A DNA stretch of 64,000 nt from a candidate division KSB1 bacterium (GTDB taxonomy: Bacteria; Zhuqueibacterota; Zhuqueibacteria; Residuimicrobiales; Krinioviventaceae). Below the pieces are notes generated by a model. The model was not told the origin of the DNA. It did no database searches and worked only from the letters and a program-made list of their open reading frames with translations. This document shows positions 7,196-18,915 of this stretch, in pieces (position 1 is the first letter of the stretch; every line of letters begins with the position of its first letter). Location: the NCBI GenBank assembly GCA_034505495.1, contig JAPDQV010000001.1, positions 1-64,000 of the forward strand. Direction: 5' to 3'. A program made the translations under genes and the position numbers.

Positions 7196-9865
7196 ATGAT
7201 AAAGTTCGTACGACTATTTGCACCTTTCGGACGTAAGGATACAAGGTTTCTCCTGTTTTTTTTGGCGCTGACACTGGTCCGGCCTTCCATTGCATCCGAA
7301 AAGCTTCTTCACAGATTTGACCTTCACTATTGTTTTGTTCATTCGCCATACGGACTTCCGCCCGTCAAAGTTGCCGTGCGGCCCAAAATCGGACTTGCTC
7401 TCAGCGGCGGCGGCTTGCGCGGCATTGCCCAAATCGGCGTTTTACAGGTATTAGAACAAGAAGACATTCCCGTCGACGTCATCGTCGGCACCAGCATAGG
7501 CGGCGTCATCGGCGGACTCTATGCGTCAGGTTATTCTCCCTCCGACCTTCTCGAAATGGCGCGAACCGTTGACTGGGGCTCGGTGTTGTCGGATGCACCG
7601 CAAAGGTCCAACCTTTTTCTGAGCGAAAAAGAAAAGCATGGCCGCGCGCTGTTAAAATTCCGTATAGAAAACGGCAATCTCGTCGTTCCTGACGCCTTAA
7701 CTCCGGGCCAAAAGATCACCCAAATCTTTACCGAGCTGATCCTCAATGCGCCCATTCACGGCGACTCGTTCGATCGTCTTCGTTGTTCGCTTGTCATTGC
7801 CGCAACCGACATGCTGACCGGTTCCCAGGTGCTTTTGAAGCAGGGCGATCTGGCACAAGCCATGCGCGCCACTATTGCGTTGCCTTTGTTGTTTGCCCCT
7901 GTCGAGCTTGGTCAGAGCCTTTTGGTCGACGGCGGCGTGGTCAGCAACATCCCGGTAAACGAAACCCGTGGCGCCGGGGCGGATTTGGTGATTGCCGTCG
8001 ATACCACTTCGCCTTTACGGCCCCGCGATGAAATCAACGCACCATGGGAAATTGCCGATCAAATTACAACAATCATGCAGCAGGAACAAAATCGGCGTCA
8101 GCTCGAACTCGCAGACATAGTCGTTTCCTTTGCCGATGTGGCCTCGCACTCTTCCAATTATGCCGCCATGGAAAGCCTTTTTCAAGAAGGCGTTAACAGA
8201 ATGCGGGAACAAATTCCCAAAATCCGCCGGCTGCTGGTGCAGCGAAGCTTTGCCGAGCGCGACAGTATTGTGCTAATCGATGAGATTAAATGGGCAAACC
8301 CCGCTTCAAGAGCTCAAGAAGAGATTGAAAGAGATTTTCCTTTCTCCACGAGCATGAGTGAAATCAATTATCTCCTTCACCGGCTGTTTGCTTCCGGAGA
8401 TTATGAAAGATTGTCTGCTGATCTGGTGCGCAAAGACGAGCACACCGTTTTGATTATTCACGCCGAAGAGAATCCCATTCTCAAGGATATCGTCATTTAC
8501 GGTGCTTCAATTTTTCCGCAGGATTCTTTGAAAAATGCTTTTGCCGAAGCATTGGGGCGTCCCTACAGCAGCCGCCGTATGGAAAATGCCGTTGCTCGCC
8601 TTCTTACTCAGTATCGCGAAAAAGGTTTTTCATTGACGCGAATTGACCGTGTCGTTTTTGACAAAGAACAAGGAATCGCTGCCGTCTATCTGTCCGAAGG
8701 ACTGATCCATGAGCTTTCCATAACCGGCTTGAAAAAGACCAAACGCTATGTCGTCGATCGTGAGCTTGCCGTTCATCAGGGCGAGTTTTTCCGACTCGAC
8801 CGCGCCCGCACCAGCCTGGAAAACATCTTTGCCTCAGGACTTTTCCGCGCCGTTAATCTCTACGTAAATAGCCGTGAAAATCTTCATCGAGTGGAATTCC
8901 GCCTCCAGGAAAGGCCTTCGACCATGCTGCTTACCGGCGTAAGGGTGGATACCGACCGCGGCGCCAAAATCTTTGGCGAGCTGGCGGATGAAAACTTTAA
9001 CGGTACCGGCAATGATTTGACGATTCATCTGCAGTACGGCGGAAAGGATTTTAAAACCTTCATCGGCTATACGGCAGATCAGATATTTCAAAGCCTATAT
9101 ACCGCGCGCGTCAACTTTCATCATTATCAATCCGAATACTTTGCTTATGAAAAGCTTCGCCGAACCGGAAGATACCTCCGCATCGCTTCAGGAATGGATG
9201 CAGAGCTGGGGCGACAGATCGCCCGCTTCGGCGCCTTGTCGGCTTTGCTGCGCATGGAGGAAATCGATTTGGATCCGCTGGGCGGCTACGGCTATGACAC
9301 AGGCAGCCTGCGCATCAATACGCTGGGGTTCAAGACCGTGGTCGATACTCGCGATCAAGTCCCTTTTGCACACAGCGGCAAACATCATGTCTTCTTTTAT
9401 GAAATTTCTTCGGGCCGATTTCTGGGTGCGGATATCTCTTTTTTTAAAGTCATGAATCAGCTTTCCACCCACAATCCCATCGGCAAAGCCTGGACTTTTT
9501 CGCCGAAAATCATTTGGGGGACCTCGGACATGACCACGCCCTATTCCGAGCAGTTTCGCATCGGCGGGCGCAGCTCGTTTCCCGGACTTTACGAAGGGCA
9601 ACTTTGGGGGCGACAGATGTTCCAAGCCGGCGCCGAACTTCGCCGAGAATGCTGCCGCCTCGCTTCAATGCCCTTCTACCTGGCCGTTCAGTTCAATACC
9701 GCAGCGGCTTGGAACCGCTTCGAGTCGGTGCAGCGATCGGATTTCATTACCGGCTTTGCGGTCGAAGCAGCCGTCAAGACGCCTGCCGGGCCTCTACAGC
9801 TTACAATTGCCAAAGCTTCTAGACAGAGTCCAATGCTGCATTTCTCTGCCGGATTTGAGTTCTAA
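7196..9865 (+). CDS. Patatin-like phospholipase fused to POTRA and Omp85/BamA-type barrel
   Basis: Predicted outer-membrane lipase fusion resembling the PlpD/type Vd family. ATG 7196 gives 889 residues with an N-terminal hydrophobic signal (about 17-34). The patatin domain (about 64-260) has the oxyanion GGGLRG at 71-76, the nucleophile S100 in GTSIG, and the catalytic D245 in DGG. Two full POTRA-like units (about 428-502 and 503-573) follow a partial one (about 380-425). From about 574 to the end there is a transmembrane barrel of the Omp85 type, finishing in the outer-membrane signature ending with aromatic F. The frame stays open upstream of 7196, but that stretch overlaps bioY on the other strand and lacks a signal. 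Whether the lipase is released or faces the periplasm is unknown. Confidence 0.92.
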   Translation: MIKFVRLFAPFGRKDTRFLLFFLALTLVRPSIASEKLLHRFDLHYCFVHSPYGLPPVKVAVRPKIGLALSGGGLRGIAQIGVLQVLEQEDIPVDVIVGTSIGGVIGGLYASGYSPSDLLEMARTVDWGSVLSDAPQRSNLFLSEKEKHGRALLKFRIENGNLVVPDALTPGQKITQIFTELILNAPIHGDSFDRLRCSLVIAATDMLTGSQVLLKQGDLAQAMRATIALPLLFAPVELGQSLLVDGGVVSNIPVNETRGAGADLVIAVDTTSPLRPRDEINAPWEIADQITTIMQQEQNRRQLELADIVVSFADVASHSSNYAAMESLFQEGVNRMREQIPKIRRLLVQRSFAERDSIVLIDEIKWANPASRAQEEIERDFPFSTSMSEINYLLHRLFASGDYERLSADLVRKDEHTVLIIHAEENPILKDIVIYGASIFPQDSLKNAFAEALGRPYSSRRMENAVARLLTQYREKGFSLTRIDRVVFDKEQGIAAVYLSEGLIHELSITGLKKTKRYVVDRELAVHQGEFFRLDRARTSLENIFASGLFRAVNLYVNSRENLHRVEFRLQERPSTMLLTGVRVDTDRGAKIFGELADENFNGTGNDLTIHLQYGGKDFKTFIGYTADQIFQSLYTARVNFHHYQSEYFAYEKLRRTGRYLRIASGMDAELGRQIARFGALSALLRMEEIDLDPLGGYGYDTGSLRINTLGFKTVVDTRDQVPFAHSGKHHVFFYEISSGRFLGADISFFKVMNQLSTHNPIGKAWTFSPKIIWGTSDMTTPYSEQFRIGGRSSFPGLYEGQLWGRQMFQAGAELRRECCRLASMPFYLAVQFNTAAAWNRFESVQRSDFITGFAVEAAVKTPAGPLQLTIAKASRQSPMLHFSAGFEF

Positions 9866-10042
9866 TAAGGCAAGTGTTAAAGAAGGCCTTTTCTATAGGC
9901 CGACGCATCAAGATCTGGTGCTTGATCGCGTCGTTCCTATATCATTGAGTTATCATCCCCCGAAAGCTTCGATCCTATGACCGGCTGATAATTGAATTGC
10001 TGCCGAACAAAACAGCCTCTTTTTGCCGTCTTTTTTGCCGAC

Positions 10043-12469
10043 TCAGGCTTTCTTTAACGACTCTTCCGGTGCAATCAAGAGCTTGGCTATAACATCTTTT
10101 TGTGCCAAAGCAATAATTACCTCCCCGACAGCCGCACGATTGGCGACTTTGAGGCCGGAAGCCTTGATCTTTTTCATTTTTCCGCTTTTAGAGATAATGA
10201 GAAGCATTGTCTTTTCATCGGCTTCCAAAGCCGCTGCGATCGTGCCGGTTTTATCGGATATTTTATGAGTAATGACGCCCTTGCCGCCGCGATGAATCAG
10301 GGCATATTCCTTTAAAGGCGTCCGTTTCGCATATCCGCGCTGCGTTATGGTGACCAGAAAACCGTTCGGTCGCGCCACTCTAACCAGCGCAATCACTTTA
10401 TCACCGTCCTCAAGCGTAACTCCGCGCATACCGCCTGCCGCCAATCCGGTATCGCGAACTTCCTGGTCGGAAAAACGTATTGCAAATCCGCCAGCCGTTA
10501 CCAGGACAATCTCGTCCTCGCCGCTCGTTTCCACAACGCCCGCCACTCGTTCCCCTTCTTTGAGCGAAATGACCGACAAACCGCCCTCTTTGGGTTTGGA
10601 AAGCGAAGCCAGTTGAACTCTCTTGACTTGACCGTCACGGCAGGCCAAAAACACGAATTTTCCCTCTTCGAATTTGGTTTCGATCACTCCTATGATCTTT
10701 TCGTCATTCTGTAGTGAGAAAAGACGCGCTAACGGCGTGCCGTTGCCTTCGGGGGAAACCATCGGGATAAAGCTGGTGCGCAAAGGATAGCAATTGCCCA
10801 AATCGGTAAAGAACAAAAGGTGCCGACTGTTGGTCGAAACAAAGATTCTTTCAACAAAATCCTTATTTCTCTCCGCCTTTAAAGCTTGCTGTTCATGCAG
10901 ATAATCAGCCTGGGACCAGCGCCGGATCCAATTGTCGTGAGTGAGGGTAATGATGAATTCTTCTTCCTGCATCAACTCTTTGATGCTTTTGCTTACTTGG
11001 GATTTACCAATAATCTGCGTCCGTCTGGGGTCGCCGAATTTTTTCTTCAGCTCGATCAGTTCTTCCTTGACGACCTGCATGCGCAGCGCTCTGCTGGCCA
11101 AAATAGCCTTTAAACGCTCGATAAGTTGAATGATCTCGCGATACTCCTGTTCGATCTTTTGTCTCTCCAGGCCGGTAAGCCGTTGCAGGCGCATATCCAA
11201 AATGGCCTGCGCCTGAATTTCAGAAAGCTTGAAACGCTTCATCAAATTGGTGCGCGCCGTATCCACCGTTTTGGACTTTTTAATAATTGCGATTACTTCA
11301 TCGATATTGTCCAGTGCAATGATGTATCCTTCCAAAATATGGGCGCGGCGTTCAGCTTTGTCCAGTTCGAAACGGCTGCGGCGTAATACGACGTCGTGAC
11401 GAAAGCGAATGAACTCGGTCAGCATGTCCTTCATGGAAAGGACCTTGGGCTGACCATCGACCAAGGCCAAAAGGATGACGCCGAACGTGCTTTCCATCTG
11501 AGTGTGGGCATAGAGGGCTTTGAGGATCTTTTCGGCAGAGACGTCTTTGCGCAATTCAAATACGATGCGCATGCCCTCGCGGTCCGATTCGTCACGCACT
11601 TCCGTGATGCCGTCGAGCTTTTTCTCGCGCACCAACTCGGCCACCCGCTCCAAAAGCGCGGCTTTGTTGACCTGATAGGGGATTTCAGTGACGACGATCC
11701 GTTCGCGGCCGCCGCGCATGTCTTCAAAATGCGCTTTTGCGCGGACAATGAGCTTGCCTCGTCCAGTTTTGAAATATTCGTCGATCTCCTCGTCGCCGAA
11801 AATCATGGCGCCGGTCGGAAAGTCCGGCCCCTGAATGTACTTGCGCAAGGCTTCGGCCTTGAGATTGGGTTGATCGATCAGCGCGACCAGCGCGTCGACC
11901 ACTTCGCTGAGGTTATGCGGAGGGATGTTGGTCGCCATACCCACGGCGATGCCGGACGACCCATTGACCACCAGGGTCGGCAGCAGCGAAGGCAGCACCG
12001 AAGGTTCCTGCAGCGTATCATCGAAATTGGGAACGAAATCGACGGTATCTTTGTCGATATCGCGCAGTACCTCTTCGGCAATGGGAGCGAGCCGAGCTTC
12101 GGTATAGCGCATCGCTGCCGGCGAATCTCCGTCAATGGAGCCAAAGTTCCCCTGGCCGTCCACCAGAGGATAACGCAGAGAAAAGTCCTGTACCATGCGC
12201 GCCATGGCATCATAAATGGCGCTGTCGCCATGAGGATGGTATTTGCCGAGCACCTCGCCGACGATACGCGCGCTCTTTTTATAGGCCGCCGTAGGCCGCA
12301 GCCCCAGTTCCAACATTCCGTACAGAACCCGACGATGGACGGGTTTGAGGCCGTCGCGCACGTCCGGCAAAGCCCGAGCCACGATAACCGACATCGAATA
12401 GTCGATATAAGAGTTCTTGAGCTCCTCTTCAATTAAAACCGGAATGATCTTTTCATTGACCTGTTCCAT
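10043..12469 (-). CDS. gyrA: DNA gyrase subunit A
   Basis: Breakage-reunion subunit of DNA gyrase, which introduces negative supercoils. The 808-residue protein has the winged-helix core with [11 protein letters not shown], where S83 and D87 align with the E. coli quinolone-determining residues, and the catalytic Y122 in [10 protein letters not shown]. The C-terminal pinwheel contains a GyrA-box-like IHRGGKG in place of the usual QRRGGKG. It lies 71 bases downstream of gyrB on the same strand, completing the origin-proximal block dnaA-dnaN-recF-dciA-gyrB-gyrA. No clear terminator follows; the 177 bases to the patatin stop hold only a weak GGCC hairpin. Confidence 0.98.
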   Translation of the reverse strand: MEQVNEKIIPVLIEEELKNSYIDYSMSVIVARALPDVRDGLKPVHRRVLYGMLELGLRPTAAYKKSARIVGEVLGKYHPHGDSAIYDAMARMVQDFSLRYPLVDGQGNFGSIDGDSPAAMRYTEARLAPIAEEVLRDIDKDTVDFVPNFDDTLQEPSVLPSLLPTLVVNGSSGIAVGMATNIPPHNLSEVVDALVALIDQPNLKAEALRKYIQGPDFPTGAMIFGDEEIDEYFKTGRGKLIVRAKAHFEDMRGGRERIVVTEIPYQVNKAALLERVAELVREKKLDGITEVRDESDREGMRIVFELRKDVSAEKILKALYAHTQMESTFGVILLALVDGQPKVLSMKDMLTEFIRFRHDVVLRRSRFELDKAERRAHILEGYIIALDNIDEVIAIIKKSKTVDTARTNLMKRFKLSEIQAQAILDMRLQRLTGLERQKIEQEYREIIQLIERLKAILASRALRMQVVKEELIELKKKFGDPRRTQIIGKSQVSKSIKELMQEEEFIITLTHDNWIRRWSQADYLHEQQALKAERNKDFVERIFVSTNSRHLLFFTDLGNCYPLRTSFIPMVSPEGNGTPLARLFSLQNDEKIIGVIETKFEEGKFVFLACRDGQVKRVQLASLSKPKEGGLSVISLKEGERVAGVVETSGEDEIVLVTAGGFAIRFSDQEVRDTGLAAGGMRGVTLEDGDKVIALVRVARPNGFLVTITQRGYAKRTPLKEYALIHRGGKGVITHKISDKTGTIAAALEADEKTMLLIISKSGKMKKIKASGLKVANRAAVGEVIIALAQKDVIAKLLIAPEESLKKA

Positions 12470-12525
12470 GATGTTCCTGCATTATATTCGTTTCGGACCG
12501 GCTTGGCGAAACCGTGTAGGTTAAT

Positions 12526-14475
<1,950 letters not shown>

Positions 14476-14763
14476 TCAGAAAAAACGAATGTCCTTAATC
14501 ACGCCCTCGCCGAGCTTTTCGGCAATCTTTTGCAGAATCAGGGGTTTTTGAAAAAGCAGCTCAGTCCGCCAAGTCATTCCTGCGACTTTGACGTAGAGAA
14601 TCCCGTTATCGACGCGGTCTGCCTGAGCGATGCGCGTCAGCGTCGGCCCGACGATCTGCGGCCATATCTCCAGCACGCGCATCTGATCGACCTTTTTTTC
14701 AAAGCCGAGCTCGCGAAACAGCGACTCGATCGCCTCGCCGAGCGATTTGGGATCACGCCCCAT
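14476..14763 (-). CDS. DUF721/DciA-like protein
   Basis: A 95-residue member of the DUF721 (DciA) family, whose characterised members help load the replicative helicase DnaB. Visible family traits are the N-terminal helix (LGEAIESLFRELGFEKK), the W of the EIWPQIVGP motif near residue 49, and the strand DNGILYVKVAGMTWRTEL followed by LILQKIAEKLGEG and a terminal IRFF. It overlaps the 3' end of recF by 11 bases and precedes gyrB, the conserved position in many genomes. The family is clear. The helicase-loading role here rests on family knowledge, supported by the position beside dnaA and recF. Confidence 0.85.
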   Translation of the reverse strand: MGRDPKSLGEAIESLFRELGFEKKVDQMRVLEIWPQIVGPTLTRIAQADRVDNGILYVKVAGMTWRTELLFQKPLILQKIAEKLGEGVIKDIRFF

Positions 14764-15883
14764 CCTCGGCCCTCACCTGTCCGTTTTCGATACGATAGGC
14801 GGCGGCTTGTTCCCAATCAAGACCGGCCTGCCGAGCCCATAGAAAATCCAGACTTGTACCGGTAATGAAAATCTGAGCCGGCGCGTCGAACAAGGCAAGC
14901 GCTGCGGCGCTTCGCTCGCGATCCAATTCGGAAAAGAGATCGTCGAGCAAAACAATCGGGCTGGTTCCGGTTCGATTGCGTAAAATCTCCACTTCCGCCG
15001 CCTTGAGACTAATTAGAGCGCTTTTATGCTCCCCGGCTGATCCGAACTTGCGCAGCTCGACATCGTCAATCCAAAAGACGAAATCATCGCGGTGCGGTCC
15101 TACGAGCGAGACTCCTCGGCGAATTTCCGCCTGTCGAAACCTTTCCAGTTCGCGACGAAAAGCCTCCTCCGGTGCCTTTTCATTATATTCAGCATTCGGC
15201 TGATAAAGGATTTGCAACTTCATGCGATTTCCGCTTATGCGCCTGTAACAGGACTCCAGTACCGGATTCAGCTCATCGACCAGCTGCCTGCGCGCCCGCA
15301 TCACTCGTACGCCCAACTGAATCAACTGCTCGTCCCAAATTTCCAGCTGCTCGTGCACATCGCGACGCCCGGCTTGAACAGCCGAAAGCACGCTGTTTCG
15401 CTGACGCAGAACATGATCGTACTGCTTGAGATCTTCAAGGCCGCTTCGTGAGGTCTGCGATAGCAGCATGTTGAAAAATCGTCGTCTTTGCTGCGGGCTG
15501 CCGGCAGTAATTTCCCGATCGCCTTCCCAAAGGCAAGCCGCCGGAAACTCCCCGGTCAATGCGGAATAGCGCTGCAGCCGTTTTTCATCCACGCTGATCT
15601 GCTTGCCGGAAGACTTTTCGTATAGAACCGCAACCCGCCGCACGATCGATTTTTCATTTTGAAAAAATCCTTCAATAAAATATCCCGTCCCGCCGAACGG
15701 AACGATCTCCTCATCTTCATGCGTGCGGAAACTCTTGGCCAGGCAAAGAAGATGAACGGCTTCGATCAGATTCGTCTTTCCCTGTGCATTATCCCCAAAA
15801 ATAAAATTCAAGCCGGGACTAAACTGCAGGCGCGCCGCGCCAAGATTGCGGAACTTGTGGACCGCCAACTCCTGCAGGATCAT
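14753..15883 (-). CDS. recF: DNA replication and repair protein RecF
   Basis: SMC-like ATPase that helps load RecA at gaps through RecOR. The 376-residue protein has Walker A GDNAQGKT at 30-37, an ABC-like signature region with GSAGEHKS, and Walker B VLLDDLFSELD. It begins with the typical LAVHKFRNL motif. It follows dnaN by 16 bases and overlaps the DciA-like gene by 11, implying translational coupling. No oddities. Confidence 0.96.
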   Translation of the reverse strand: MILQELAVHKFRNLGAARLQFSPGLNFIFGDNAQGKTNLIEAVHLLCLAKSFRTHEDEEIVPFGGTGYFIEGFFQNEKSIVRRVAVLYEKSSGKQISVDEKRLQRYSALTGEFPAACLWEGDREITAGSPQQRRRFFNMLLSQTSRSGLEDLKQYDHVLRQRNSVLSAVQAGRRDVHEQLEIWDEQLIQLGVRVMRARRQLVDELNPVLESCYRRISGNRMKLQILYQPNAEYNEKAPEEAFRRELERFRQAEIRRGVSLVGPHRDDFVFWIDDVELRKFGSAGEHKSALISLKAAEVEILRNRTGTSPIVLLDDLFSELDRERSAAALALFDAPAQIFITGTSLDFLWARQAGLDWEQAAAYRIENGQVRAEDGA

Positions 15884-15899
15884 CCGTTATGCCGACTCC

Positions 15900-17030
15900 C
15901 TATTCGGCCTCTTCGCTGATGCGGATCGGCATGAGCAGCATCAGAATGTCTTCGTTTTCCTGCTGTTCCGCCGGCCGAATGATGGCGGCGCTGTTGCTGT
16001 CCTTCAATTCGAAAACCACTTCATCCGTATCGATATGCCGGAGAATGTCCAACAGATAGGCCGAGTTGTAGCCGATCTGCATGCCGTCATGCGAAAACTC
16101 GACCGGCATCGATTCCTTGGCTTCGGCACCGAATTCGATGTCTTCCGAATAGACGGTCATTTCCATTGGGGATATGACCAGACGAACCTGGTTGGTGAGC
16201 GAACTGGAAAAGATGGAAACGCGGCGCAGAGTGGAGATAAACAGATCGCGATTCAGACGCAGCCGCTTGTCGTTATCCACGGGAAGGACGCGCTCATAGT
16301 TGGGGTAAACGGCATTGATCAGCTTGGAATAGATGATGGTTTTCGGCAGACGGAAGAGCACATGATCCTTGCCGACCTGCATGCCCACTTCTTCGGCGTC
16401 GTCCAGGTTGCGCAGCATCAAATTCAAAGCTTTGGTCGGCACGATCATCTTGAGCTTCATGTCCGAATCGGCGGCTTGAAAATTCATGCGCTTGATCCGC
16501 GCAAGACGATGGCCGTCCGTTGCGACAAAGACCAGATCGCCGTCAACCAGTTCGATGTTGATGCCCGTCAGCGCCGGCCGAAGTTCGTCAGTCGAAACGG
16601 CAAAAATTGTCTTGTTCGTCATCCGCGCCAGGGTTTCGCCTGTCAGGGTGAGAACCTGTTCGCCTTCTTCGACGATGATGTTGGGGAAATCTTCCCGCGG
16701 CTGCACCGAGATTTTGTACTCGCCTTTGTCGGTTTTGAGTATGATCTTGTCGCCGCCGTCGGTGCGAATATTGACCGGAACTTCGGGAAGCTCGCGCACA
16801 ATCTCGGCAAAGAGTTTGGCAGGAACCGCAACCGCTCCCTCTTCATCACTGTCGACGTCCACCGAGGTTGTCACCGAAATCTCGAGGTCGGTGCCGGTCA
16901 GCTGAAGTTTGCCTTCCTTTAGTTCCATCAGCAGGCAGGTGAGAATGGAAATCGTCGTTTTTTGCGGCACGACGCCCACAACTTTATGGAGCGCTTCATA
17001 AAGGTCAGACTTGGCAATAGTGAAATTCAT
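15900..17030 (-). CDS. dnaN: DNA polymerase III beta subunit (sliding clamp)
   Basis: Dimeric ring that tethers the replicative polymerase to DNA. The start was set at ATG 17030 (376 residues, MNFTIAKSDLYEAL) because GGAGG sits five bases upstream; a longer open frame to 17075 has no such site. The three repeated clamp domains are full length, with the family tail MPIRI near the C-terminus. It lies 80 bases downstream of dnaA, the standard origin arrangement. Confidence 0.97.
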   Translation of the reverse strand: MNFTIAKSDLYEALHKVVGVVPQKTTISILTCLLMELKEGKLQLTGTDLEISVTTSVDVDSDEEGAVAVPAKLFAEIVRELPEVPVNIRTDGGDKIILKTDKGEYKISVQPREDFPNIIVEEGEQVLTLTGETLARMTNKTIFAVSTDELRPALTGINIELVDGDLVFVATDGHRLARIKRMNFQAADSDMKLKMIVPTKALNLMLRNLDDAEEVGMQVGKDHVLFRLPKTIIYSKLINAVYPNYERVLPVDNDKRLRLNRDLFISTLRRVSIFSSSLTNQVRLVISPMEMTVYSEDIEFGAEAKESMPVEFSHDGMQIGYNSAYLLDILRHIDTDEVVFELKDSNSAAIIRPAEQQENEDILMLLMPIRISEEAE

Positions 17031-17110
17031 GGTGCCTCCACAGTTTTCCAGGTCAAAATAACGATTATCAATCAATTATTCAAGGCCGATGCTTTTGCCG
17101 CCGCCCTCTT

Positions 17111-18457
17111 TTAAAGAAGAGCAATCTCGATTTTATTTTTAATGTTTTCCACCTGCTCGCGCACCTTGGGATCTTCAAGCATCAGCTGTTCGATTGTCGA
17201 TACGCCATGAATGACGGTGCTGTGGTCCCGTCCGCCGAAATGAAGCCCTATCGTCTTGAGCGAGCTGTCCGTCATCTGTTTGCACAAATACATGGCAATT
17301 TGCCGCGCCATGACGATCTCCTGCTTGCGGGTCTTGGCGCGCAGCAGATCATCGGGAATATGAAAGTAATCGGCAGTCGCCTTTTGGATGAACTCGATGC
17401 TCACCGCCTTCATCTTGGGCAGACAGATATCCTTCAGCAGCCGTTTGGCTAAATCCAAAGTAATATCCTCGTCGTTTAGAGAGGCGTAAGCCAACAAACG
17501 AATGAGAGCGCCTTCCAACTCGCGAATGTTCGACGTAATGTTGGTCGCTATGAATTCTAAAATTTCGTTCGACAGATCGAGGCCGATTTCCTCCGCTTTG
17601 GCCTGAAGAATCGCCAGCCGCGTTTCCAAGTCCGGTTGTTGAATATCGACGACCAATCCCCATTGGAAGCGGGAAATCAGGCGTTCTTCGATTCCGTTCA
17701 ATTCTTTCGGCGGCCGATCCGACGAAAGTACAATCTGCTTGCCGCGATTGTGAAGGGTATTGAACGTATGGAAAAATTCTTCCTGCGTTCTTCCCTTGTT
17801 GCTGAAAAATTGGACGTCGTCGACGATCAGCAAATCGACATTCCGGTAAAGTTCGCTGAACTCGGTTGTCTTGTTTCGCTGAATCGAGTTGATGAACTCC
17901 ATGGTGAATCGTTCGCTGTCGACATAGAGCACACGCCGAATGCTGCCGTTCGATTTGACGTAATTGCCGATGGCCTGAATCAGATGCGTTTTTCCGAGGC
18001 CGACGCCGCCGTATATCAGCAAGGGATTAAAGCTGGTGCCTCCAGGCGATTTGGCCACGGAAAAAGCCGCCGATTTTGCGAACTTGTTGCAGTCTCCCTC
18101 GATAAAAGAGTCAAAGGTAAAGCGCTCGTTCAAATTGGAGGCAAAGGTGTTACGCACCGTCGGCGCGGAACGGACCGGACTGAACTGCATCGCCTGCGTC
18201 GTCGAATCGACAAGAATGGAATACTGCAGCTTGACCTGATCGCCCAATACCGTCTTTAAAGCGCGGTTCATCACGTCGCTGTAATGGGACTCGAGCCATT
18301 CATAGTAAAATTGGCTCGGCACCTGAATCGTCAAAACGTTGTTCTCCAATTTCGTCGCCTTGATCGGGCGAAACCAGGCGGCGTAGCTGTTCTCATCGAC
18401 CTCGCGCCGCAAGATTTCGAGAATCGATTGCCAAACGGCGCCGATTTCTGCGGACAT
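17111..18457 (-). CDS. dnaA: Chromosomal replication initiator DnaA
   Basis: AAA+ initiator that binds DnaA boxes and melts the origin. The 448-residue protein has domain I (VWQSILEILRREVDENSYAAWFRP), a short linker, the AAA+ core with Walker A GGVGLGKT at 150-157 and Walker B LLIVDDVQF at 209-217, and the domain IV DNA-binding signature GGRDHSTVIHG near 404. The region directly upstream carries DnaA boxes, so the gene is probably autoregulated as well as origin-linked. Start at ATG 18457. Confidence 0.98.
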   Translation of the reverse strand: MSAEIGAVWQSILEILRREVDENSYAAWFRPIKATKLENNVLTIQVPSQFYYEWLESHYSDVMNRALKTVLGDQVKLQYSILVDSTTQAMQFSPVRSAPTVRNTFASNLNERFTFDSFIEGDCNKFAKSAAFSVAKSPGGTSFNPLLIYGGVGLGKTHLIQAIGNYVKSNGSIRRVLYVDSERFTMEFINSIQRNKTTEFSELYRNVDLLIVDDVQFFSNKGRTQEEFFHTFNTLHNRGKQIVLSSDRPPKELNGIEERLISRFQWGLVVDIQQPDLETRLAILQAKAEEIGLDLSNEILEFIATNITSNIRELEGALIRLLAYASLNDEDITLDLAKRLLKDICLPKMKAVSIEFIQKATADYFHIPDDLLRAKTRKQEIVMARQIAMYLCKQMTDSSLKTIGLHFGGRDHSTVIHGVSTIEQLMLEDPKVREQVENIKNKIEIALL

Positions 18458-18521
18458 ATTCTTTCCTCAAATTAAATCTGATTTATAAAGTTGAGTACGA
18501 CTTTCCGGAGCCTTCTTCAAA

Positions 18522-18530
18522 TTATCCACA
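18522..18530 (+). promoter_or_regulatory. DnaA box, perfect TTATCCACA
   Basis: Exact match to the consensus 9-mer, 65 bases upstream of the dnaA start. It could serve both initiation and dnaA autoregulation. Confidence 0.85.
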
Positions 18531-18542
18531 CCAGAATATCAG

Positions 18543-18551
18543 TTATCCACA
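18543..18551 (+). promoter_or_regulatory. DnaA box, perfect TTATCCACA
   Basis: Exact 9-mer in the same orientation as the previous box, with a start-to-start distance of 21 bases, i.e. two helical turns. Confidence 0.85.
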
Positions 18552-18620
18552 AGTACGCGCAAATCCGAAAACAGACCCAACTTTAGCATATAGTAATTTT
18601 ATGGATCTACTGAATTCGAG

Positions 18621-18629
18621 TTATCCACA
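18621..18629 (+). promoter_or_regulatory. DnaA box, perfect TTATCCACA
   Basis: Exact 9-mer in the centre of the intergenic region, same orientation as the first two. Confidence 0.85.
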
Positions 18630-18684
18630 ACATCTTGAAGAGGCTTGCCAAACCGCCCCGTGTATTGAAAGGGGATGGCGCGAC

Positions 18685-18693
18685 TTTTCCACA
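18685..18693 (+). promoter_or_regulatory. DnaA box, near match TTTTCCACA
   Basis: One mismatch to the consensus at position 3. It is followed by an AT-rich stretch that may be the unwinding element. Confidence 0.6.
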
Positions 18694-18755
18694 TCATGTT
18701 TTTCATCCTCTCTTCACTTTAATTTAATAAAGAACGAGATAATATCCAGAATAAA

Positions 18756-18764
18756 TGTGGACAA
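18756..18764 (-). promoter_or_regulatory. DnaA box, near match TTGTCCACA (inverted)
   Basis: The plus strand reads TGTGGACAA; the complement differs from the consensus at position 3. It is inverted relative to the other four and lies on the far side of the AT-rich stretch. Confidence 0.6.
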
Positions 18765-18915
18765 AATCGCCCTGAATACAATTTTTATTTTCATTTGCGG
18801 CAGCAAAAGAATTATTGCTTGATAAAGAGTCCGCCTCTCTCTATATTAAAATCAAACAACCAAAGTTGTGCGTCCTCTGCGGCGCATTTTTTTGTGGAGA
18901 GATAGGAATCGTTTT

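Larger units (their letters stand above)
18458..18915. other. oriC: Probable chromosomal replication origin (oriC)
   Basis: A 458-base intergenic region between the divergent dnaA and OLD-like ATPase genes, and the only gene-free stretch over 300 bases in the window. It contains three perfect TTATCCACA boxes and two one-mismatch boxes over about 240 bases. The dnaA-proximal four are in the same orientation and the fifth is inverted. AT-rich stretches that could be the unwinding element lie at about 18713-18745 and 18775-18820. The flanking genes dnaA, dnaN, recF, gyrB and gyrA all read away from it on the left. A small open frame at 18601-18822 inside it looks spurious. Confidence 0.88.

Noticed and set aside
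9880-9910. Hairpin GGCC..GGCC after the patatin gene
   Set aside because: Only a four-pair stem and no T-run, too weak to call a terminator.
11396-12436. Plus-strand open frame of 346 codons
   Set aside because: Antisense shadow of gyrA; its length comes from the codon composition of the real gene and no family motif is seen.
18601-18822. Small open frame (73 codons) within the origin region
   Set aside because: It contains DnaA boxes and AT-rich sequence and has no ribosome site or protein-like composition.
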